From: a virus
Length of the DNA: 35,361 bases
IMG/VR virus record: IMGVR_UViG_3300027763_000137
Coordinates: 1 to 35,361 of that record
Direction: 5' to 3' (one strand)
Numbering within the stretch: position 1 is the stretch's first letter; every line of letters starts with the position of its first letter. Made by a program: the position numbers and the translations under genes. The notes below the pieces were generated by a model, which was not told where the DNA came from, did no database searches, and saw only the letters and a list, made by a program, of their open reading frames with translations. Below, in pieces: positions 19,666-27,596 of the stretch.

Positions 19666-21915
19666 CTACTTCAGCTTGATTGTCACGCCAGAACGGCCAC
19701 CTGTTGCGACCTTAGCCACGATCAACCGATCCTCTTGCCTCAGTCGGTCAAGAACTCCGTCCAACGCCATCGCGTCCAGGCGTTGGCAAGCTCGCAGAAG
19801 TTGGGACCGTTGCACCCATCCGTCGGCATCGCCCAAGCGCATCATGGCGGATTCAACGTAGGCGATCTGACCTGCAACATCGTTCCATTGCGGCGCTTTG
19901 TGGTCGCGCAATGACCGGGCGATGGTCCAGCTTGACGCTTCCACGATTCTGATGGCGCACTCGACCACCGCCTCTGTCACCACCGGCCAAGCAGGCCACT
20001 GACAGCGTAGGATGGCCAGAGACAGCGCAACGCGTGTTGCCTGCTCCGCACACCGGCCAAGCAGCGCCGCAGGCACGTCGCCCTGTTGTGGTTCGCGTCG
20101 GCGCTCATCGCAGTGCTCTGCGTAGTCCGCCAGCAAAGCAGCGCCGCCGCTATCCTCGACTTCATCATTCTGGTACATGCGCAGCAGAGCGCCAGTCGCC
20201 GCGTCGCCCTGTTCAGGGTGCCGCTTGTGCCACGCCTCATGGGAGGCCCGACACGCTGCCACGGCTTCCTTGACGGCCAGAGGGATGGACCCGCTACCGG
20301 GTGCAGCCCGTTGGCGCCTTGGGAGTTCTAGCAGCCCCTCGCACCAGAGATGTCTACCCATGAAACCGTCATCAACAGCCATTTGCCCGATGGCATCATG
20401 CAAAGCGGCTGGCGTGCTCGAGCCAAAGATCGACAATGCCGGGGCCATGATCGTCCGGTCCTTTCCGCCTCTGGTGGCGCTTGTGGCCGCAACGTAGGAG
20501 CCGGTCCCGATCGTGGCCATGGTCAGCAGCAGCGCCCGCATGTCCCGCTGATGGCCCGATCTGGCGTCAAACAGCGCCTTGAGCCGGGGTCCGTACTCAT
20601 CCAAGACCAACAACAAGCCGGTTCCGAAGTTAGTGGCTTCTTCGATGCGCGTGATCGTGCTGACTGTTGAAGACAGATCATTGGCGCCGATGGACCCCGG
20701 CCAGATATCCCGCAGGACTTGGGACAGCGCACCCTGTGGTCGGCCCTTGCCTGTTGCAGTCGGTGCCACGGCACACACGATCTGCGCCGATGTGGCCCGA
20801 TCAAATGTCCAGCGCCTTGCACCAAGAGCAGACCCGAGCGCCACGAGCGCACCCAAGGTAAGCCCCGGTTGAGGGTAGTCAGCGCCGTCAAGCACCCATG
20901 CCGGGAAGGACTCGCAAAGCCCGCCAAGCGCCCGCACGTCGTCAAGAAGCGCCCATTGCGCATCGTCGTCCGGCTCTGGCAAGCGCACAAACTGGCGCGC
21001 TGGCGTGCTGTCAACGACAGCGTCTACGATTTCTCCTTCGACCTCTTGTCCCGTGATCTGCATGCCGTTTAGGGCGTCGTCGAATCGTGACACCAGCATG
21101 TGGCCGGGGCTGTTGCCTTTTGGGTCCGGCTTGTTGGCCGCTTCCTTGGCTTTGTGCTGGAGCTCCTTTTGAGACCACGGCGGCACGCATCGTTGCGACC
21201 ATTCTCCCATGACGTCCACGATCTCCGACTCAGACAGGCCGAACCCTGTTGCGCACGCCCTCGCCACTTTCATAGCGGCGCTGTGTCCGCCGCTGCCAGA
21301 GATGGCGCCAGGCATGCGAGCAACGTAGGCCCGCGCCCGTTCAAGGCGCCGCGATGGGTCAAACACGCTAGACGGCAGGATCTGTTGTGCCTGCGCCTTG
21401 GGCCGCTTGTAGGCTCGCATCGCCTCGATCACCCATGTCGGGATGGGAGCCGGTTCGACGTCGCAGATCACCTCATAGGTTCCAGCCGCTGTCGTGGAGC
21501 CGGGGCCAACGACGTAGCCACCGATCCCGCGAGTGTCGACGTCATCGAACCCCAAACAGCCCTTCGCCTTTTGCGTGTTGCGCAAGACGTCGTCGTCGTC
21601 GCCTACCTCTGGCATGGCGTAGTAGTAGTGGAAGCCCCCTCGAGGTGTCTGCACGATCAACGTCGGATCCATGCGCTCATGGATCGGGTGAGCCGGATCG
21701 GCGCTGTCGACGTCGACGACGAACAGACCCGATGACCGACCACAAGCAATGCCGACAGCGCACGTTGGATAGGACTTGAAGAGCGCCCGCACCTTGTCCG
21801 CATCGTTGCTGGCGACGACGTCCCAAGCGTCGACAATCGGGCGTTTTTGCTTGCCGATGGGGAAAACGGCCCAGCCGTTGCTGGCGAGGGAAAGAGCAAG
21901 ATCAAGGCTAGTCAC
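19666..21915 (-). CDS. Prim-Pol primase fused to DUF3987-like ATPase (749 aa)
   Basis: The N-terminal domain matches bifunctional primase/polymerases: FPIGKQKRP near residue 18, the catalytic LFVVDVDSADP with DVD at 68-70, RGGFHYYY at 92-99 and GGYVVGPGS at 132-140. A PriCT-like helical segment (GGHSAAMKVARACATGFGLSE, about 209-229) follows. The C-terminal half looks like the DUF3987 ATPase: VAPTATGKG at 383-391 and LLLVLDEYG at 434-442. The Walker A position normally Ser/Thr is Gly, so ATPase activity is uncertain. GTG at 21915 overlaps the upstream stop in GTGA. It would prime replication, and no separate DNA polymerase is seen. Confidence 0.88.
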   Translation of the reverse strand: MTSLDLALSLASNGWAVFPIGKQKRPIVDAWDVVASNDADKVRALFKSYPTCAVGIACGRSSGLFVVDVDSADPAHPIHERMDPTLIVQTPRGGFHYYYAMPEVGDDDDVLRNTQKAKGCLGFDDVDTRGIGGYVVGPGSTTAAGTYEVICDVEPAPIPTWVIEAMRAYKRPKAQAQQILPSSVFDPSRRLERARAYVARMPGAISGSGGHSAAMKVARACATGFGLSESEIVDVMGEWSQRCVPPWSQKELQHKAKEAANKPDPKGNSPGHMLVSRFDDALNGMQITGQEVEGEIVDAVVDSTPARQFVRLPEPDDDAQWALLDDVRALGGLCESFPAWVLDGADYPQPGLTLGALVALGSALGARRWTFDRATSAQIVCAVAPTATGKGRPQGALSQVLRDIWPGSIGANDLSSTVSTITRIEEATNFGTGLLLVLDEYGPRLKALFDARSGHQRDMRALLLTMATIGTGSYVAATSATRGGKDRTIMAPALSIFGSSTPAALHDAIGQMAVDDGFMGRHLWCEGLLELPRRQRAAPGSGSIPLAVKEAVAACRASHEAWHKRHPEQGDAATGALLRMYQNDEVEDSGGAALLADYAEHCDERRREPQQGDVPAALLGRCAEQATRVALSLAILRCQWPAWPVVTEAVVECAIRIVEASSWTIARSLRDHKAPQWNDVAGQIAYVESAMMRLGDADGWVQRSQLLRACQRLDAMALDGVLDRLRQEDRLIVAKVATGGRSGVTIKLK

Positions 21916-22289
21916 TTCACACCGCCGATCTTGAACGCACGCGAGCCGCAACGGAACGCGCGCGCCACGTCGGTGAGCCTGCTTTGATCTCCGAGGTCAT
22001 GGTTTTCCGTCGTCCAATAGTCGTTGCTAATGGTGAACGAATCGGGCGCCTCCGCACCTTGAAGCATGCAGAAAATAACATGCCCCCGCGACTCCGAGAG
22101 CGCCGCGACAAAGAACATGAGGTCATTGGCGATCATCTGCTCGATGACCTCGACAATGCGCACGTCGTGGTCCTCGTCCCATACTATTGCGAAGCGATGA
22201 ATGTGCTGACGGTCAGCCGTAAGATATTCACAGATGGTTACGTCTCGTGTCTCATCGACAACGACAAAAGCACTGGAAAGCTGTTTCAC
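21912..22289 (-). CDS. Hypothetical replication-operon protein (125 aa)
   Basis: GTG at 22289 with AGAGG 7 nt upstream. Compact acidic alpha/beta protein: strands SAFVVVDETRDVTICEYL and HRFAIVWDEDHDVRIVEVIEQM, then a hydrophobic helix DLMFFVAALSES and a C-terminal basic end. No membrane segment or known catalytic motif. It is coupled on both sides by GTGA overlaps, to the micro-ORF before and the primase after, so it is probably made with the replication proteins. Confidence 0.72.
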   Translation of the reverse strand: MKQLSSAFVVVDETRDVTICEYLTADRQHIHRFAIVWDEDHDVRIVEVIEQMIANDLMFFVAALSESRGHVIFCMLQGAEAPDSFTISNDYWTTENHDLGDQSRLTDVARAFRCGSRAFKIGGVK

Positions 22290-22357
22290 TGTCTACCTCT
22301 GGGCTTTCGGCCCGGTCTTGATGGCGCCTTTCGAGCGCCACGGTTCTCAACCTGCAT
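22286..22357 (-). CDS. Arginine-rich micro-ORF (23 aa)
   Basis: ATG at 22357 lies 13 nt past the helicase stop. The frame runs 23 codons and ends in TGA overlapping the GTG of the 125-aa gene (GTGA). The product MQVENRGARKAPSRPGRKPR plus GRQ is strongly basic, with 8 of 23 residues Arg or Lys. It may be a coupling leader or a small nucleic-acid-binding peptide. No strong ribosome site is visible, so the evidence is the exact overlap and gap filling. Confidence 0.4.
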   Translation of the reverse strand: MQVENRGARKAPSRPGRKPRGRQ

Positions 22358-22370
22358 ACCACATGCAGAG

Positions 22371-24047
22371 TCAAAAAGGGATCTCTTCGTCTTCGTCCCA
22401 CGTCGCGGCGACAAGCGCCGGTCCGTGATCGACTGCTACGATGCGCGTGTAGTCTCCATCGGGAATCGTCTTGATGACGACGACGCGGCGCATGTAGCCC
22501 TGCTCCATCAGTGCCACGGCTTCGCTTGCTGTGTCCGGCATGTCAACGCCACAGACATTTTCTTTCCACCATGCAACGGCTTTGTTGTAGGCGAATCCGT
22601 CGTGTTCGATGCACACCCATTCACTGGCGACCTTGACTGCAACAGGAGCCATCTCAAGAAAACTTTCCTCATTGTAGTATTCAACACGCATCGTCGACGG
22701 TGCATCGGCGTTGCCTTTTTTGCGATGCACAGCGAACCGGACAGAGGTGATCTCGTGGATTGTCGCCGTTGGCTTTGTCGCTGGTCCTGACAGGATCGGG
22801 AGGTTGCTCGCAACGGAGTTGGCTTTCTTCTCAGGTGGCGGAAACTCACTGTCACACTCGGAGCACGCTCTAGCGGACGTCGGTTGCATCGCCATGCACA
22901 CTGGACAGATTTTGACTGGAGCGTCGCCGTCGCCCTTGCCTTTCGTCGCCTCTTTCACCCGCACGTTGTCGACGGGGCCATGACGGGCGACGTTGCCGCC
23001 GTAGTCGAGGATCACGCAATCGGTCTTGCCATCGGCAATCCGCATCCCTCGCCCGACGATCTGTTGGTAGAGCGACGTCGACTGCGTCGCCCTGACAATC
23101 GCCAAAACGTCGACCACCGGAGCATCGAAGCCCGTTGTGAGCACATCGCAGGACGCCAAGGCAGCAAGTTCCCGCCGGCGGAAGCGCCCAATGATCGACT
23201 GACGAACCATCTGCTCCGTCTCTCCCGTGATCACCTCACAGGAATACCCACGATCCCGCACAGCGTCCGCCAGATGGTTGGCGTGGGCGACGGAGCACCC
23301 AAACAGAAGAGCCGATGTCCGGCCAACCTGTAGCGCCTCGTGGACATCGTCGGCCACCTTCTGCGTGACTTCTTCGATGTCGGCGGCAAGCTCGAGGTCT
23401 CGCGCCGAAAATTCGCCCATGCGCGTTGCCACTTGCGACACGTCGATCTGCGTCGATGCCGTGCCAGTCACGAGCGGAGACAAGAAGCCGTCACCGATCA
23501 ACCGGGCGACGTCACAGCGGTAAACAATCGAGGTAAACAGCGCGCCTTCGCCTTGAGTGAGGTAGCCCTGGCCGAGACGATGGGGCGTTGCGGTCAGCCC
23601 CACGATCCGCAGGCCGGGATTGATCGCCCGCAGGCCCTTCACCATCGTCTGGTACTGTCCGTCACCCTCTGGTGGGATGAGGTGGGCCTCGTCGACAATG
23701 AGCACGTCGACGTTCCCGAGTTTTTCAGCCTTGCGCGCCACAGTTTGGACGCCGCAGACGGTGATCGCTGCCACGCCGCGCTTCTTCAGACTGGCGGACC
23801 AGATGGCCAGCGGGGCCTCTGGCCACATCTTGCGGACGGCGGCAGCGTCTTGGTCGATCAACTCAGCCCGATGAGTTGCAATCACGACGCGACCGCCGCA
23901 GTCCTGCACAACGAACCGGGCAAGCTCGCCAAGGACCGCCGTCTTGCCGCCGCCCGTCGGGATCTCCACAAGCGGGTGCAGCCCTCCCTTTTCCCAGTAG
24001 GCGATCACAGCGTCGACGGCTTCTTTTTGGTATCCACGAAGTTTCAT
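22371..24047 (-). CDS. SF2 DEAH-box DNA helicase (558 aa)
   Basis: All main SF2 motifs are present: Q-like RGYQKEAV near residue 4, motif I PTGGGKT (30-36), motif II DEAH (119-122), motif III TAT (152-154), motif V-like TTGFDAP (304-310) and motif VI QQIVGRGMR (328-336). A four-cysteine zinc ribbon follows (C381, C384, C395, C398). The last 150 residues are an extra domain of unknown type that ends in an acidic tail (DEDEEIPF). Phage helicases of this type unwind replication or recombination DNA. First gene of the minus-strand early operon; the upstream region carries operator-like dyads. Confidence 0.92.
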   Translation of the reverse strand: MKLRGYQKEAVDAVIAYWEKGGLHPLVEIPTGGGKTAVLGELARFVVQDCGGRVVIATHRAELIDQDAAAVRKMWPEAPLAIWSASLKKRGVAAITVCGVQTVARKAEKLGNVDVLIVDEAHLIPPEGDGQYQTMVKGLRAINPGLRIVGLTATPHRLGQGYLTQGEGALFTSIVYRCDVARLIGDGFLSPLVTGTASTQIDVSQVATRMGEFSARDLELAADIEEVTQKVADDVHEALQVGRTSALLFGCSVAHANHLADAVRDRGYSCEVITGETEQMVRQSIIGRFRRRELAALASCDVLTTGFDAPVVDVLAIVRATQSTSLYQQIVGRGMRIADGKTDCVILDYGGNVARHGPVDNVRVKEATKGKGDGDAPVKICPVCMAMQPTSARACSECDSEFPPPEKKANSVASNLPILSGPATKPTATIHEITSVRFAVHRKKGNADAPSTMRVEYYNEESFLEMAPVAVKVASEWVCIEHDGFAYNKAVAWWKENVCGVDMPDTASEAVALMEQGYMRRVVVIKTIPDGDYTRIVAVDHGPALVAATWDEDEEIPF

Positions 24048-24056
24048 AGGCGCACC

Positions 24057-24076
24057 CTAACGCGGTGCCGCGTTAG
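24057..24076. promoter_or_regulatory. Inverted repeat in the divergent control region
   Basis: CTAACGCGGTGCCGCGTTAG: 9-bp arms around TG, perfect. It lies 10 bp upstream of the helicase start on the minus strand. It could be an operator or an mRNA 5' hairpin shielding the helicase ribosome site. Confidence 0.6.
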
Positions 24077-24080
24077 ATTC

Positions 24081-24097
24081 AACAATCATTGTTGACA
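24081..24097. promoter_or_regulatory. Operator-like palindrome overlapping a -35 box
   Basis: AACAATCATTGTT (24081-24093) is a perfect 6-bp dyad around one base. It overlaps a plus-strand TTGACA (24092-24097) that could serve the Sak4 operon, though the matching -10 is poor. It is a fitting target for the XRE regulator at 25520-25765. Confidence 0.5.
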
Positions 24098-24138
24098 CGC
24101 GCAACGGGCTGGTGCACCTTCACGGAAAGAGGTGAATC

Positions 24139-24831
24139 GTGATCGGAAAGAAAAGCCTGAAAGACGCCATCGACGCGCGTGCTCCGAAGTTTATCGTCTA
24201 CGGCGGGTCCGGCGTCGGGAAGACGACGCTGATCGCATCGCTCCATGGCAAGCTGTTGATTCTGTCGGCGGAATCCGGCCTGCTGTCATTGTCGGGCGCT
24301 GACATCGACGCCGATGTGGTCGAGGTCCAAACCATAGACGCGCTGCGATCCGTCTACCAAGAGTTGCGCGCTGGTGACCACGGTTACGACTGGGTCATCC
24401 TCGACAGCGTCTCAGAGATTGCAGAGGTGGTGCTGTCTGCCGAGAAGGCCAAGACCAAAGACCCTCGCCAAGCCTACGGCGCCCTGCAAGACGAGATGGT
24501 CAAGATCATGCGAGCCTTCCGCGATCTCGCCTGCGGCGTCTACTTCTCAGCGAAGTTGAACGCCAACAAGGACGAGGCCACCGGGCGTGTCAGCTACGGG
24601 ATCGGGATGCCGGGGAGCAAATTGGGCGAGGGAATCCCCTACTTGTTCGATGAGGTCTTCCGCATGATCGTCATCGACGAGGAAGACGGGCGAGGCGGCA
24701 AGGTGGCATCGCGCTACCTGCTCACCAACACCGACGGCAAGAGCGTGGCCAAGGACCGTAGCGGTCGCCTGGACGCCCTCGAGGTGGCCGACCTTGGTGC
24801 CATCGTGGACAAGATAAAGGGTGCCCCATGA
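24139..24831 (+). CDS. Sak4-like RecA-fold ATPase, single-strand annealing (230 aa)
   Basis: Walker A GGSGVGKTT (22-30) and Walker B-type WVILDS (85-90) in a small RecA core. It has a KLLILSAESGLLSL strand and loop, and a C-terminal GIGMPGSKLGEGIPYLFDEVF segment seen in phage AAA_24/Sak4 proteins. These stimulate strand annealing and recombination and usually lie next to a DUF669 gene, as here. GTG at 24139 has AGAGGTG 4 nt upstream, the best ribosome site in this operon. First gene of the plus-strand early operon. Confidence 0.88.
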   Translation: MIGKKSLKDAIDARAPKFIVYGGSGVGKTTLIASLHGKLLILSAESGLLSLSGADIDADVVEVQTIDALRSVYQELRAGDHGYDWVILDSVSEIAEVVLSAEKAKTKDPRQAYGALQDEMVKIMRAFRDLACGVYFSAKLNANKDEATGRVSYGIGMPGSKLGEGIPYLFDEVFRMIVIDEEDGRGGKVASRYLLTNTDGKSVAKDRSGRLDALEVADLGAIVDKIKGAP

Positions 24832-24937
24832 AGTTCAAGCTGGTGGCCAGTGGAACCGCTTGAACAGCGGTCACGAGGCGCCACGGTTCTGCAAGGTCTA
24901 TCCGCAAGACAAAGACCTGTACGTCTTCGAGACCTGA
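24821..24937 (+). CDS. Small ORF between Sak4 and DUF669 genes (38 aa), start uncertain
   Basis: The frame from GTG 24821 gives a protein-like sequence ending NSGHEAPRFCKVYPQDKDLY and then VFET. The ATG at 24829, which overlaps the Sak4 stop in the usual ATGA way, is in another frame and stops after 11 codons (MKFKLVASGTA). Either the gene begins at GTG inside the Sak4 end, or it once started at the ATG and now carries a one-base indel near 24852-24860 (natural or a sequencing error). I recognise no family. Confidence 0.45.
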   Translation: MPHEVQAGGQWNRLNSGHEAPRFCKVYPQDKDLYVFET

Positions 24938-25010
24938 ACACGCCCACCGGAGCGCATCCGGTCCAGCCTCACACGGGAGATAGGCGCCCGTCACAGACAA
25001 CGAGAATGCA

Positions 25011-25523
25011 ATGAGCGATTGGGACAACAACGACGGCGACTTGGGCGCCCTTGGCTTTGACTCTGACACCGTCGAGGCGCCTGAGTTTGTGCTGCTGGCG
25101 GACGGGCGCTACCCACTGATCTGCACGTCGGCCCGCGTGGAGCCGAGCAAGAACAATCCTGCCACTGTCATGGCCAACATCGAGGAAACCGTGGTTGACG
25201 GCCCTGGCGCCGGTCGCAAGGTGTGGTCGCGCTACATCGTGGCCCACGAGAAGCCAGACGTGATGGCCCGTGGTCGCGCCGACGTGAAGCGCATGATGAC
25301 AGCCTACGGGGTCGGCGGTAACAGTCTGACGCCCATGGTCGGCCTCGAGTGCATCGGCGCCATCACCACCGAAGCGGCCAAGGGTGATTTTGCCGCGAAG
25401 AACAAGGTGAGCCGCCGCGAGCCCGCCACCAACGTGGCGAGCAGGCCCGCTGCGAGCAAGCCCGCGCCCGCCACGGCCAAGGCTCCCGCTGGCTTCTTGG
25501 CCAACCGGAAGCCGACGCCATGA
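25011..25523 (+). CDS. DUF669-like protein, probable ssDNA-binding partner of Sak4 (170 aa)
   Basis: Acidic N-terminus (SDWDNNDGDLGALGFD), then a beta-rich core with FVLLADGRYPLICTSARVEPS and GRKVWSRYIVAHEKPDV. This is the layout of the DUF669 proteins that neighbour phage Sak4 genes and are thought to act as single-strand-binding proteins. The C-terminal 45 residues are low-complexity Ala/Pro/Lys. ATG at 25011, with only a weak GAGA ribosome site. It overlaps the next start by 4 nt. Confidence 0.75.
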   Translation: MSDWDNNDGDLGALGFDSDTVEAPEFVLLADGRYPLICTSARVEPSKNNPATVMANIEETVVDGPGAGRKVWSRYIVAHEKPDVMARGRADVKRMMTAYGVGGNSLTPMVGLECIGAITTEAAKGDFAAKNKVSRREPATNVASRPAASKPAPATAKAPAGFLANRKPTP

Positions 25524-25765
25524 TCGTGTGGCAACGGCGGGACGGCACACGGATTGAACTCGACGGGGAGCGCCTTCGGGCGCTTCGCCTTTCTTCCGAG
25601 CAGACGCAGGCAGACGTAGCCGAGCACATCGGCTGCACATCGGCTGCTGTGTCGTCGTGGGAGACCGAGGCCCGATGCCCGTCGTTGCCGCAGATCGAAC
25701 GAATCGTTGACCTCTTTGGCAAAAAACTCGAGCGCACCGGCGCTCTTCGCGTGGTGCGTCCATGA
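25520..25765 (+). CDS. XRE-family helix-turn-helix regulator (81 aa)
   Basis: Residues about 18-65 fit a Cro/CI-type HTH: LRALRLSSEQTQADVAEHIG, then CTSAAVSSWETEARCPSLPQ, then a third helix IERIVDLFGKKL. A short N-terminal strand pair (VWQRRDGTRIELDG) precedes it. There is no second domain, so it is Cro-like in size. ATGA overlaps tie it to DUF669 before and the exonuclease after. Its likely targets are the dyads in the divergent region 24057-24097 or in the cassette promoters, by inference. Confidence 0.85.
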   Translation: MIVWQRRDGTRIELDGERLRALRLSSEQTQADVAEHIGCTSAAVSSWETEARCPSLPQIERIVDLFGKKLERTGALRVVRP

Positions 25766-26376
25766 TCGTCTATCTCGACACCGAAACAATCCCATCGCTG
25801 CGCGTCGACGTCGCAGAGCACTTTGCGCGAAAGCACTTTGACGCCGACGACGTCGAGAAAGCCGCAAAAGCCGCAACAAAGGACCTTGAGAAGACCTCTC
25901 TCTCTGGTCTCTTCGGTGAGCTCGCCGTGATCAGTTGGGCAAACGACGACGACGAGCCCTGCACCCTCGTGCGCAACTTCCATCGCGCCGACGGTGAACG
26001 CGAGATGTTGCAGGCGTTCGCGGAGTGTGACGTCGATGGTGACACCATCGTCGCGCACAATGCAGAGTTTGATCGCAGCATGATCCGCCAGCGCGCCATC
26101 GTGTTGGGTGTGGCTCTGCCCCGCGTCTACTCGTCGATCGACGTGAAGCCGTGGGATTCGCGTTGGCGTTGCACCATGGCGATGTGGACTGACTCGCGCA
26201 TGGGCAGAGTGAGCCTGGATGACCTGTGCTTGGCTTTCGGCCTGCCAGGGAAGGGAGGCGTCGACGGCAGCATGGTCGCAGGCATGGTGCGAGCCGGTCG
26301 CATTGATGAGGTTGCCGCATATTGTGCCGACGACGTGCGACGAGTGCGAGCGATCTATCAACGGATGGTGCGATGA
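25762..26376 (+). CDS. 3'-5' exonuclease, DnaQ/PolB-exo fold (204 aa)
   Basis: Exo I motif YLDTET (D6, E8), Exo II VAHNAEFD (97-104, D104) and Exo III-like AAYCADDVRRV (186-195). This is the DEDD arrangement. Residues ISWANDDDEPCTL and a central WDSRWRCTMAMW fit the PolB-like 3'-5' exonuclease family of phages. It would process DNA ends for replication or annealing recombination. Coupled by ATGA overlaps to the XRE gene and the VRR-NUC gene. Confidence 0.85.
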   Translation: MIVYLDTETIPSLRVDVAEHFARKHFDADDVEKAAKAATKDLEKTSLSGLFGELAVISWANDDDEPCTLVRNFHRADGEREMLQAFAECDVDGDTIVAHNAEFDRSMIRQRAIVLGVALPRVYSSIDVKPWDSRWRCTMAMWTDSRMGRVSLDDLCLAFGLPGKGGVDGSMVAGMVRAGRIDEVAAYCADDVRRVRAIYQRMVR

Positions 26377-26738
26377 TCGAATCAGAACACGTCATTCAAT
26401 GCCAAGCCATTCAATGGATTCGCCAGAACACGCCGTACGTTGTCTACGCCGTACCCAACGGAGGCAGTCGTGGACGTCGACAAGGTGCGGCCCTGAAGGC
26501 AGAGGGAGTGCTTGCAGGCATTCCCGATCTGCACATCCCAGCGCTGAGTCTCTTCATCGAAATGAAGACGCCGACAGGCAAGGTCTCGCCAGTGCAAAAG
26601 GAGATGCATGAGCGATTGCGCAAGGACGGCCAGATCGTCGAGGTGTGCCGGAGCGTCGACGACGTGATCCGCGTCGTCATGATCGAGATGGCTCCCAATG
26701 TCCCGACGAGACAGCCAATCAGGAAGGTGAAGCCATGA
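26373..26738 (+). CDS. VRR-NUC nuclease (121 aa)
   Basis: Small stand-alone VRR-NUC domain: ESEHVIQCQAIQWI (N-terminal acidic helix), YAVPNGGSR (25-33), LKAEGVLAGIPDLHI (41-55) and the catalytic FIEMKTPTGKVSPVQ (61-75), followed by a helix and the VVEVCRSVDDVI-like end (here IVEVCRSVDDVI). This family cuts branched DNA structures. ATG 26373 is chosen because it overlaps the exonuclease stop in ATGA; a longer frame upstream is a shadow. Confidence 0.9.
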   Translation: MIESEHVIQCQAIQWIRQNTPYVVYAVPNGGSRGRRQGAALKAEGVLAGIPDLHIPALSLFIEMKTPTGKVSPVQKEMHERLRKDGQIVEVCRSVDDVIRVVMIEMAPNVPTRQPIRKVKP

Positions 26739-26800
26739 CCAAAGCCGAAGCCCGCCACCTCGCCAGACTGGCGGCAGAAGTCGAGGAGGTGGAGTTGTGA
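26735..26800 (+). CDS. Coupled micro-ORF (21 aa)
   Basis: ATG at 26735 overlaps the VRR-NUC stop (ATGA), and its stop overlaps the methyltransferase start (GTGA). The peptide MTKAEARHLARLAAEVEEVE plus L is a single amphipathic charged helix. The exact overlaps at both ends support translation. It may mainly carry ribosomes across the gap: GAGGAGG just before its end is the methyltransferase ribosome site. Confidence 0.5.
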   Translation: MTKAEARHLARLAAEVEEVEL

Positions 26801-27480
26801 TCGACCTACGCCTTGGCCGATGGCAGGACACGCTGGCCGATGTGACGACGTGTGATGCGGTCATCTGTGACCCGCCGTATTCGGCGAGGACGCATGATGC
26901 GACGAACGACCACATAGCAGGCAGCACCATGCCGGATGGCAGCGATCGTCAGTCGATCGCCTATTCGCATTTCACGTCCGCCGACGTCGTCGAATTCGTC
27001 TCGTCGTGGGCGCCTCGCTGCACGGGCTGGATTGGCGCCATGACTGACGACGACCTAGCGCCAGCATGGAAAGAGGCGTACCGCGCGGCTGGCCTGTATG
27101 CGTTCGCCTCCGTCCCGATCGTCCAGAGGCGCCCCAGGCTCGTCGGAGACGGCCCGTCGTCGTGGGCTGTCTATCTAATGGTCGCTCGCCCTCGCAACCG
27201 CGAGATGGCCACCTGGGGCTGTTTGCCGGGGGCCTACGATGCGCCAACCGTCAAGGGTGCAGGCATCGCAGGCTGCAAGCCCCTCGGCCTCATGCGCGCC
27301 ATCGTCCGCGACTACTCCCGCCCCGGTGACCTCATCGTCGATCCCTTCTGTGGCAGCGGCACGACAGCCATTGCCGCCGCATCCGAAAGCCGCAGATGCA
27401 TCACATCGGAGGAACTACCCGATCACTACGAGATCGCCCGCAAGCGGATCGCAAGGGGCTACACGCCGGATCTGTTCTAG
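26797..27480 (+). CDS. DNA methyltransferase, N4/N6 amino type (227 aa)
   Basis: DPPY at 25-28 and the AdoMet-binding DPFCGSGTT at 182-190. The order, catalytic motif first and FxGxG last, is that of beta-class amino methyltransferases, which modify adenine N6 or cytosine N4. There is a GTG start with GGAGG upstream, and no restriction enzyme gene nearby. As an orphan phage enzyme it probably protects phage DNA from host restriction. The target sequence cannot be read from the protein. Last gene of the plus early operon; I see no terminator hairpin after it. Confidence 0.9.
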   Translation: MIDLRLGRWQDTLADVTTCDAVICDPPYSARTHDATNDHIAGSTMPDGSDRQSIAYSHFTSADVVEFVSSWAPRCTGWIGAMTDDDLAPAWKEAYRAAGLYAFASVPIVQRRPRLVGDGPSSWAVYLMVARPRNREMATWGCLPGAYDAPTVKGAGIAGCKPLGLMRAIVRDYSRPGDLIVDPFCGSGTTAIAAASESRRCITSEELPDHYEIARKRIARGYTPDLF

Positions 27481-27526
27481 AGAAACCGCACCCCAACGCC
27501 CCAGAAAATAAACCTCGACACAGTGC

Positions 27527-27554
27527 TTGACATTATTCTGGCACTGCGTAGAGT
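27527..27554 (+). promoter_or_regulatory. Cassette promoter E (plus strand copy)
   Basis: CAGTGC TTGACA (27527-27532), 16-bp spacer, TAGAGT (27549-27554), then GGGCTCAC. The CAGTGC before the -35, GGCACTG in the spacer and GGGC after the -10 match promoters C and D, so it belongs to the same family although it is 8 kb away on the other strand. Confidence 0.7.
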
Positions 27555-27596
27555 GGGCTCACGGCGCCAAACACGGAGCCGCAACAGGGAGACAGA

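Noticed and set aside
24946-24979. Hairpins ACCGGA/TCCGGT and ACGGG/CCCGT between the small ORF and the DUF669 gene as a terminator
   Set aside because: No T-run follows either stem, and the operon continues in the same direction. At most they affect mRNA processing.
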